Shown here: one piece after another, positions 39,901 to 46,155 of the stretch
How the letters are laid out: each line of letters opens with the position of its first letter
Position numbering within the stretch: the stretch's first letter is position 1
NCBI GenBank assembly: GCA_016719815.1
Contig: JADJYK010000005.1
Location: 186,001-250,000 of the forward strand
Direction of reading: 5' to 3'
DNA: 64,000 nucleotides
From: Chitinophagaceae bacterium
Lineage (GTDB): Bacteria; Bacteroidota; Bacteroidia; Chitinophagales; Chitinophagaceae
The notes under the pieces: generated by a model
Told to the model about the DNA's origin: nothing
The model's input: only the letters and a program-made list of their open reading frames with translations
Databases searched by the model: none
Program-made: the position numbers and the translations under genes

Positions 39901-40313
39901 CTCTGGTGATTATTTTCACCGGTGCCCACCCAAATGGTGCTGCTGTTTTGAGGGTCCATTACAACGACGCCAATGGAGTATGAGCCATAGTTATCAAAAA
40001 TGGGCTCAAAAGTGGTACCGTTGTTGGTTGTTTTCCACACATGGCCGGAAGCCACACCCACATACCACTCACTGTGGTTTTTAGGATTTACAGCAAAATC
40101 GGCAATACGGCCAGAGGCAACTGCCGGGCCAATGCTGCGACATTTCAATCCATTAAACACAGAAGATTTTAAAGTGTCAGACTTAACAGGGGCAACAGCT
40201 GGTTTGTTCTTTTCCTTTGGTTGTGCCTTTAGGCCAGTTCCTGTCAATAACAAAAATGCTGTTGTTGCAGTAGCGAATAAAAGCTTACGGCAAATGCTTC
40301 GAAATTTTTTCAT
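36988..40313 (-). CDS. Large secreted BNR/VPS10 (sortilin)-like beta-propeller protein, one frameshift
   Basis: A 1108-residue exported protein read through one frameshift; the start at 40313 gives a signal peptide (MKKFRSICRKLLFATATTAFLLLTGTGLKAQ). At least eight Asp-box motifs of the form S/T-x-D-GG-K/N-T-W (STDGGKTWKNM, TTDGGKTWKKV, SIDGGNTWDKL, TEDGGKTWKPV and others) mark beta-propeller blades like those of sortilin or plant photosystem assembly proteins. The C-terminal 350 residues include a FlgD/Fn3-like segment (VPAYISFTIKDSEGNVVRELRKKPSGGIQRIVWDMRY). The frame breaks in five T at 38038-38042; one more gives PLRHFKKDMLEKEGQIF. Related proteins are annotated glycosyl hydrolase, without good proof of catalysis. 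Confidence 0.88.
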
Positions 40314-40419
40314 ACAAGCTGCTTTGGTAATTGTGTGAGAAGATGGCAAAGGCAAATTGCGACTTTGCTTGTACTGTAAATGTACTTACACTAAAATAAA
40401 CTATGGGAGATTCAGAAAG

Positions 40420-40445
40420 AAAAATGACAGGCGGCTGCCTGTCAT
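40420..40445 (-). terminator. Terminator after transketolase half
   Basis: ATGACAGGC pairs with GCCTGTCAT around a four-base loop; on the minus strand it is followed by TTTTCTTTC, 23 bases after the transketolase stop. Confidence 0.75.
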
Positions 40446-40467
40446 ACTATCTGGTAATTTAAAAGGA

Positions 40468-41430
40468 TTAACCCTTTTTTCTTGATATTGCTTTTTCCGC
40501 AGCAGCAACAATATCGCTGGCCTCTAATCCGTATTTCTTTAATAGCTGGGCAGGAGTACCGCTTTCGCCGAAGCTGTCGTTTACGCCAACATACTCAATC
40601 GGTATGGGGAAATTTTTAGCCGCACATTGTGCAATGCTGTCACCCATTCCGCCTAATACATTGTGTTCTTCGGCAGTTACGGCGCATTTTGTTTTGCGAA
40701 TAGAGCTCAAAATGGCTTCTTCATCCAGTGGTTTAATCGTGTGAATATTTATTACTTCTGTGCTGATACCCTTTTCCTGTAACTGTATGCCGGCTTGTAT
40801 AGCATTCCACACCAAATGGCCGCAGGCAAAAATTGTTACATCTGTACCTTCTGAAAAGAACTGTGCTTTGCCTATTTCAAATGGCCTGTCGGTTGTAAAA
40901 ATAGGCCATGATGGACGGCCAAACCGGAGATAAACAGGTCCTTCGTAATCTGCAATGGCAATTGTGGCTGCTTTTGTTTGTGCATAATCGCAGGGCACAA
41001 TCACAGTCATACCGGGAAGCATTTTCATTAACCCGATATCTTCTAATATTTGGTGAGTGGCACCATCTTCTCCCAGCGTAAGACCTGCATGTGATGCACA
41101 GATTTTTACATTCTTTCCACTGTAGGCGATTGACTGGCGAATCTGATCATACACACGGCCAGTGGCAAAGTTGGCGAATGTGGTGGCGTAAGGAATTTTT
41201 CCTCCAATAGTAAGTCCGGCTGCCACACCCATCATATTGGCTTCAGCAATTCCGCACTGTATAAAACGCTCAGGAAACTCTTTTACAAACTGATTCAACT
41301 TCATTGAGCCTAACAAATCGGCAGTTAGGGCAACAATATTTTCATTTTTTCTGGCCGCTTCTGCAATACCATCACCAAATCCGCTGCGTGTATCTTTATT
41401 TCCGATTGATTGAATGTCTTTTAATAACAT
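40468..41430 (-). CDS. Transketolase, C-terminal half
   Basis: A 320-residue protein with the pyrimidine-binding and C-terminal domains of a split transketolase (pentose phosphate pathway, thiamine diphosphate dependent). It has TRSGFGDGIAEAARKNENIVALTADL, FIQCGIAEANMMGVAAGLTIGGKIPYATTFANFATGRVYDQIRQSIAY (with the Glu that activates the cofactor) and THQILEDIGLMKMLPGMTVIVPCD. The N-terminal (pyrophosphate-binding) half is usually the adjacent gene in split systems, but neither neighbour here encodes it, so it must be elsewhere. A -7 box lies upstream. Confidence 0.93.
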   Translation of the reverse strand: MLLKDIQSIGNKDTRSGFGDGIAEAARKNENIVALTADLLGSMKLNQFVKEFPERFIQCGIAEANMMGVAAGLTIGGKIPYATTFANFATGRVYDQIRQSIAYSGKNVKICASHAGLTLGEDGATHQILEDIGLMKMLPGMTVIVPCDYAQTKAATIAIADYEGPVYLRFGRPSWPIFTTDRPFEIGKAQFFSEGTDVTIFACGHLVWNAIQAGIQLQEKGISTEVINIHTIKPLDEEAILSSIRKTKCAVTAEEHNVLGGMGDSIAQCAAKNFPIPIEYVGVNDSFGESGTPAQLLKKYGLEASDIVAAAEKAISRKKG

Positions 41431-41452
41431 ACTATATTTTATTTAAGTGGTG

Positions 41453-41460
41453 CAAAAGTA
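41453..41460 (-). promoter_or_regulatory. -7 box for transketolase half (TACTTTTG)
   Basis: On the minus strand TACTTTTG followed by CACC lies 22 bases before the ATG and matches TAnnTTTGC. It gives the gene its own promoter separate from galE. Confidence 0.5.
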
Positions 41461-41494
41461 AGTTATGTGGGTGAATGGTGAATGGCAAAAGAAA

Positions 41495-42550
41495 TTAGTT
41501 CAACCCTTTATTAATAACGCCAAACACTGTTTCATCAGCCTTTAGTTTCAACTCCCATTTCCAGGCTGTGTCCATAATATCATCCAGCGTATATGCAGGA
41601 TTCCAGCCCAATACATTTTTTGCCAAATCATTGTTGGCATAAATGGCTACTACATCACCGGCTCTGCGGGAGCCAATTTCGTAATTGAGTTTTTGGCCGC
41701 TTACTTTTTCAAAAGCAAGGATCGCTTCTAATACAGTAACACCATTGCCTGTACCAAGATTAAATACTTCGCAATTGGTATTGTTATTTTTGTTTTCAAG
41801 GAACTGGAGGGCCAGCGTATGAGCATGTGCCAGATCGCTTACATGTATAAAATCCCTTATGCAACTGCCGTCTCTGGTAGAGTAATCATTTCCAAACACC
41901 ATCATTTTAGAAATCCGGCCAATAGCAGTTTGTGTAATAGCCGGAACCAGGTTTTGAGGTCTGCCTAATGGCATTTCGCCAATCGCTACAGAAGGGTGTG
42001 CACCTGCCGGATTGAAATAACGCAACAGGATATTGTTACAGCTTGAGTTTTTGGCAAACTCCTGAATGATCGTTTCGCTCATCTGCTTGCTCCAGCCATA
42101 AGGTGACTCTGCAGGTTTAATGGGTGTGCTCTCTGTTACCGGTATGCTCTCAGGATTTCCATACACCGTGCAGGAAGAGGAGAACACAAAATAAGGCACA
42201 TCAAACTCCTGCACACATTTCAGCAGGTTGATGAGTGAATTCAGGTTATTTTCAAAATACATCAATGGTTTTTCTACTGATTCACCTACAGCTTTATAAG
42301 CAGCAAAATGGATGATGCCTTCAATATCTTCATTCTCCTGGAAGATAGCATGTGTGTCATCAAAACTGCAAAGGTCGACTTTGTAGTTTTTTACTTTTTT
42401 TCCGGTAATCTGTTCCACCCCATACAGAATTGCTGGATTGGAACGGGAATTATTATCGGCTGAAATGACATCGTAGCCATTTTCAATAAGGTCAACAATG
42501 GTGTGCGAACCAATGTAACCACAGCCGCCTGTTACAAGTATTTTAGCCAT
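41495..42550 (-). CDS. galE: UDP-glucose 4-epimerase
   Basis: A 351-residue short-chain dehydrogenase-type epimerase interconverting UDP-glucose and UDP-galactose with bound NAD. The Rossmann motif is GGCGYIGSHT (residues 8-17), the catalytic set is Ser124-126 in FSSSCTVYG and Tyr151/Lys155 in SPYGWSK; NPAGAHPSVAIGEMPLGRPQNLVP and SCIRDFIHVSDLAHAH are family-typical. It likely feeds envelope polysaccharide or lipid sugars. It is separated from the upstream phosphate transporter by a terminator. Confidence 0.96.
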   Translation of the reverse strand: MAKILVTGGCGYIGSHTIVDLIENGYDVISADNNSRSNPAILYGVEQITGKKVKNYKVDLCSFDDTHAIFQENEDIEGIIHFAAYKAVGESVEKPLMYFENNLNSLINLLKCVQEFDVPYFVFSSSCTVYGNPESIPVTESTPIKPAESPYGWSKQMSETIIQEFAKNSSCNNILLRYFNPAGAHPSVAIGEMPLGRPQNLVPAITQTAIGRISKMMVFGNDYSTRDGSCIRDFIHVSDLAHAHTLALQFLENKNNNTNCEVFNLGTGNGVTVLEAILAFEKVSGQKLNYEIGSRRAGDVVAIYANNDLAKNVLGWNPAYTLDDIMDTAWKWELKLKADETVFGVINKGLN

Positions 42551-42556
42551 AAATAA

Positions 42557-42582
42557 AAAATCCTGACAAAAGTCAGGATTTT
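42557..42582 (-). terminator. Terminator after the phosphate transporter gene
   Basis: AAAATCCTGAC pairs perfectly with GTCAGGATTTT; on the minus strand it is followed by a T run, 28 bases after the PiT stop. Confidence 0.8.
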
Positions 42583-42609
42583 ATGTTAAAAGAAAATTGA
42601 TTTTGGTCT

Positions 42610-43820
42610 TTAAAATAGTCTCGCAACAAAATAAACACCGGCTGCTAATAAACCGCTGATGGGAATGGTGAGTACCCATGCCCAAATAAGGTTGATTGTT
42701 ACACCCCAACGTACAGCTGACAAACGTTTGGTGGCGCCTACTCCCATTATTGAACCAGTAATAGTGTGTGTGGTACTCACTGGTATTTTCAAAGCTTCTG
42801 TCACAAACAACGTAACAGCGCCTGCAGTTTCTGCGGCCACACCTTCAAAAGGAGTTACTTTGGTGATTTTTGTTCCCATAGTTTTCACAATCTTCCAGCC
42901 ACCGCTCATTGTACCCAGACCAATTGCTGCGTAACAGGCAATGGGTACCCAGTTGGGCATGTCGTGAAAGTTTTCAATTGTTCCGCCGGCTATTAGGGCA
43001 GCAGTAATAATACCCATTACTTTTTGGGCATCATTGCCACCATGGCCAATACTAAAGGCTGCAGAAGAAATTAGCTGCAGTTTTTTGAACCATTGATTCG
43101 ATTTGTGTGCATTCAGCTGGCTCAGATATAAGGAGAATACAGCCATTATCAGCAGTATAAATGCCAGCAGTATCCATTTAAAATTTTTGGAGTAAAATAT
43201 TACCTGGGCGATATAACTGTCGTAATGTGTCTTTTTAGCGAGAATATCCTTGTTGAATTCGAGGTTTTTATACAGAAAAATGAAAACAAGAATGATAATA
43301 AGAACCGAAAATATCTTAGATGTCCATCCTTTTTTGAAGGAGCTCAGGAACCATAGTGACATGATGAATGCCATTATCATCCCTACCACCGGAGCAAGAA
43401 AAATAAAACTTGCAGTTTTAATGATAATCGTAGAGTTTACTGCACCGAAGCCGCCTGCAGCAATGGCCGCACCGGCGAAACCTCCGATTAATGTATGCGA
43501 TGAAGATGACGGGATGCCAAACCACCATGTCAGCAAGTTCCAGGTGATGGCTGCAATCAGGCCGGAAAAAATTACTGTCATCATATTTGCATTTCCGGCT
43601 ATTTCAGGTTTAACAGTTTTGGCAACTGTATCGGCTACACCATGATCCTTAAAAATAAAAAATGCCACTGAGTTAAAAACTGCGGCCCAAAGAACAGCCT
43701 GAAAAGGAGTAAGCACCTTAGTGGATACGACAGTGGCTATTGAGTTGGCGGCATCATGAAATCCATTTATAAAATCAAAATAAGCGCCAGTGCTATTATA
43801 GAGATGAGAAAAGTTGTCAT
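42610..43820 (-). CDS. pit: PiT-family inorganic phosphate transporter, one frameshift
   Basis: A 403-residue inner-membrane phosphate carrier. The signature FDFINGFHDAANSIATVVSTKVLTP is repeated in the C-terminal half as GGNDAQKVMGIITAALI, the duplicated GxNDxx motif of PiT/PHO4 proteins; WWFGIPSSSSHTLIGGFAG is also typical. The start was placed at ATG 43820: adding one A to the four-A run 43777-43780 (T on the coding strand) gives MTTFLISIIALALIFDFINGFHD, a proper first helix. The alternative upstream frame from 43887 encodes a repeat-derived N-terminus and is rejected. The DUF47 partner is upstream on the same strand. Confidence 0.95.
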
Positions 43821-43840
43821 AAAGAAATTTGAAAATGAGT

Positions 43841-43900
43841 GAATTTGATAATTTGAAAGCAGTTTGATTAATTTTCAAATTTTTCAATTATCAAATTTTC
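43841..43900. repeat. AT-rich inverted repeat between DUF47 and pit
   Basis: GAATTTGATAATTTGAAA is mirrored by TTTTCAATTATCAAATTTTC about 23 bases on. It fills the short DUF47-pit gap and would form a long weak hairpin in the shared mRNA. Similar AATTTGA elements occur in related genomes. Confidence 0.55.
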
Positions 43901-43908
43901 AAATTGTA

Positions 43909-44559
43909 TTAAGCGTATTTAATAATAATTGACTCTATTACATTGCTCGCATCTTCACATTTGTCGGTTACAAGTTCCATCACCTGGTATATCTCTCTTT
44001 TTTTAATTACTTCTTTGGCATCAGGTTCTGTTTCAAACAATCTCTCGATGCTGAAATCAAACACATCATCTGCCTGGTTTTCTATGCTGTTTATTTTTAC
44101 TAATGCTTCTGTGATGCTGCGCATATTTTTCATGTCACGCAATTCTGTCACGGCAATTTTGATCTGGGCACATCCCTGGTCGATTAGTTCAGCAAACTTT
44201 TGCATACCTATATCATTTGGATTAACCCTGTAGAAATTAATTTTTTTAGCTGATGCATAAATATAGTCAGCGATATCATCCAGCGAGGTAGCCAAATAGT
44301 GAATATCTTCCCTGTCGAAAGGAGTTATGATATTGCGGCCGAGTACGGTGAACAAATTGTGGGTCAGTTCGTCATTGGCATGTTCGAGATCTTCCAGTTG
44401 AACGATAAAAGTAGCTCTTTTGTCAAAATCGGATTCAGCTACAGCCTCTTTTAGTACTGTGCCCATTATTTTCAAATTGTTTGCTACTTTCTCAAAAAGC
44501 TCATAAAAAACTTTGTTCTTCGGCATGAAGATTTTTAAAAAGGAATTAAGTCCTGCCAT
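43909..44559 (-). CDS. DUF47 (PhoU-like) phosphate transport accessory protein
   Basis: A 216-residue all-helical protein of the DUF47/PhoU-like family, usually encoded directly before a PiT transporter and thought to regulate it. Visible are FMPKNKVFYELFEKVANNLKIMG, FIVQLEDLEHANDELTHNLFTVLGRNIITPFDREDIHYLATSLDDIADYIYASAKK and SIENQADDVFDFSIERLFETEPDAKEVIKKREIYQVMELVTDKCEDASNVIESI, each with the acidic E-x3-D pattern of PhoU metal sites. It is divergent from the porin gene, with Pho-box-like repeats in the shared region, and has a good -7 box. Confidence 0.93.
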   Translation of the reverse strand: MAGLNSFLKIFMPKNKVFYELFEKVANNLKIMGTVLKEAVAESDFDKRATFIVQLEDLEHANDELTHNLFTVLGRNIITPFDREDIHYLATSLDDIADYIYASAKKINFYRVNPNDIGMQKFAELIDQGCAQIKIAVTELRDMKNMRSITEALVKINSIENQADDVFDFSIERLFETEPDAKEVIKKREIYQVMELVTDKCEDASNVIESIIIKYA

Positions 44560-44603
44560 AGTAGTATGTTTTAGAGTAACCGGAGTACACCGGCTTTAGG
44601 CGG

Positions 44604-44611
44604 CAAAGTTA
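44604..44611 (-). promoter_or_regulatory. -7 box for DUF47-pit (TAACTTTG)
   Basis: On the minus strand TAACTTTG followed by CCGCC lies 44 bases before the DUF47 start. It is an excellent TAnnTTTGC match. Confidence 0.5.
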
Positions 44612-44648
44612 TCTGCTAACAAACCGGTGGCAGTATGCGGGGCGAGAA

Positions 44649-44699
44649 TTAATAATTACTTAATATTAAAATAAGATTAAGGAAATAATTCTGTAACAA
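44649..44699 (+). promoter_or_regulatory. Pho-box-like array, five half-sites, before porin gene
   Basis: Heptamers begin at 44649, 44660, 44671, 44682 and 44693, exactly 11 bp apart: TTAATAA, TTAATAT, ATAAGAT, GAAATAA, GTAACAA. The array ends six bases before the TATATTGC -7 box of the porin gene. The 7+4 geometry is that of PhoB/PhoP sites. The AT-rich setting makes chance matches easier, so this array alone is weak. Confidence 0.35.
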
Positions 44700-44705
44700 A
44701 CATTT

Positions 44706-44713
44706 TATATTGC
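44706..44713 (+). promoter_or_regulatory. -7 box variant (TATATTGC) for porin
   Basis: TATATTGCAG lies 20 bases before the ATG and just after the heptamer array, where an activator-dependent promoter would place its -7 element. Confidence 0.35.
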
Positions 44714-44733
44714 AGTTTCATAAAGTTGGGTTG

Positions 44734-46056
44734 ATGCAAACAAAAATTAATTTGGCTGGGCTTTTTACAGCCATTCTTTTATTGGCGGTTTCTACAGCAA
44801 ATTCACAGCGTTATCTTTCTGATATTGATTCTTCTTTTTTTATTAAAGATACCGTTAGGCCTGTTATTAAACGTTTTGAAAATCTACGTATTACGGGTTA
44901 TATCCAGCCACAATACCAGGTGGCAGAAGCACAGGGCACTGCTTCCTATGCAGGGGGAAATTTTTCGCAATTCTCCACCAGTCGTTTTATGTTAAGAAGG
45001 GCAAGGGTGAAGATTGACTATGTTATGCCCTCTAAGATGCGTTACCCCAAAGCGTTGTTTTCTTTCCAGATTGATGCAACCGAAAGGGGGGTGATTGTGC
45101 GGGATATGTTCTTAAAAATGTTTGAAACAAAATCTAACCTGTTTTCAATGACCGCCGGCCTTTTTGCCCGGCCATTTGGATACGAGGTCAACCTTTCTTC
45201 CACTTTCAGGGAAACACCAGAACGGGGCAGAATGTCGCAAATACTGATGCCGTCCGAAAGAGACCTTGGAGTAATGTTTTCACATGAACCGCAGGATCAA
45301 AAAAGAAAATACTCCCGCTTCAAATTTGATGTTGGTGTTTTTAACGGTCAGGGCCTTTCCGGAACCACAGATTTTGACAGTTATAAAGATCTTATTGCAA
45401 GAGCTTTTTTGAGGCCAAATACGAAAAATAAGGTTGAAATTTCTGGCGGCCTCTCACTATTACGTGGCGGATGGAAAAACGGAACAAAGTATGTGTATGA
45501 AAACAGCACGGCATCAAATGGAGACAAGCTATTTACAGTTGATTCTTCTGAGTCAAATCTTGGAGATGCACTGCCCCGACATTATTATGGAGCAGATGCA
45601 CAGCTGAAACTGAAGCATAAATGGGGTGAAACAGAATGGAGGGCCGAATATTGGTTCGGAAAACAACCAGGCACATCAATTTCAACAACAAATCCGGGCA
45701 CAGTCCCTGCAGTAAATAATGTGTTAGCTCCCGCTTATCTCCGCCGGTTTGACGGTATATTTTTGCTGTTTTTGCAAAACGTAATTAATGCAAAACATCA
45801 GGTAATGCTTAAGTATGACTGGTACGATCCTAATACCAAAGTGGTTGCAGGTGATATAGGTAAGGCAGGGACTAACCTTACGGCAGCTGATGTTAAATTT
45901 TCTACGCTGGGTATTGGGTATGCTTATCACATTAACCCGCAGACAAAAATTATTTTCTATTATGATGTTGTAAAAAATGAAACCACACAGCTTTCGGGTT
46001 ACACTTCTGATAAGAAAGATAATATTCTCACTTGCCGTCTGCAGTTCAGATTTTAA
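44734..46056 (+). CDS. Phosphate-selective porin O/P-like outer-membrane protein
   Basis: A 440-residue outer-membrane porin; ATG 44734 gives the signal peptide (MQTKINLAGLFTAILLLAVSTANSQ). Barrel strands include LRITGYIQPQYQVAEAQG, SRFMLRRARVKIDYVMPSKM, ALFSFQIDATERGVIVRDMFLKM and FSMTAGLFARPFGYEVNLSS, the OprO/OprP-like signature in which the RRAR and FARPFGYE strands recur; the protein ends in Phe (LQFRF), as barrel proteins should. OprP-type porins conduct phosphate or polyphosphate, though Bacteroidota members are not tested. Its position next to pit and DUF47 supports phosphate. Confidence 0.85.
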   Translation: MQTKINLAGLFTAILLLAVSTANSQRYLSDIDSSFFIKDTVRPVIKRFENLRITGYIQPQYQVAEAQGTASYAGGNFSQFSTSRFMLRRARVKIDYVMPSKMRYPKALFSFQIDATERGVIVRDMFLKMFETKSNLFSMTAGLFARPFGYEVNLSSTFRETPERGRMSQILMPSERDLGVMFSHEPQDQKRKYSRFKFDVGVFNGQGLSGTTDFDSYKDLIARAFLRPNTKNKVEISGGLSLLRGGWKNGTKYVYENSTASNGDKLFTVDSSESNLGDALPRHYYGADAQLKLKHKWGETEWRAEYWFGKQPGTSISTTNPGTVPAVNNVLAPAYLRRFDGIFLLFLQNVINAKHQVMLKYDWYDPNTKVVAGDIGKAGTNLTAADVKFSTLGIGYAYHINPQTKIIFYYDVVKNETTQLSGYTSDKKDNILTCRLQFRF

Positions 46057-46061
46057 GACAC

Positions 46062-46134
46062 TTAACATTCCGGTAATATTCACATTATAATTGCTTAACA
46101 TGGCGGTAACATACCGGTAATGCTGTGATAACAC
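46062..46134 (+). promoter_or_regulatory. Pho-box-like array, seven half-sites, before TonB receptor
   Basis: Heptamers begin exactly every 11 bp: 46062 TTAACAT, 46073 GTAATAT, 46084 ATTATAA, 46095 TTAACAT, 46106 GTAACAT, 46117 GTAATGC, 46128 ATAACAC. Spacers are four bases (tccg, tcac, ttgc, ggcg, accg, tgtg). The core TTAACA matches the direct repeat bound by PhoP in Bacillus and resembles the TTAAC core of cyanobacterial Pho boxes. The array fills the gap between the porin and receptor genes and ends next to CACCTTTGC, a degenerate -7 box. Confidence 0.6.
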
Positions 46135-46155
46135 CTTTGCGGCAAATATTAAGGT

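Noticed and set aside
39539..40084. 181-codon plus-strand ORF opposite the BNR protein
   Set aside because: Translation is Cys/His/Arg rich in the way expected of the reverse complement of Gly/Asp/Thr-rich repeats.
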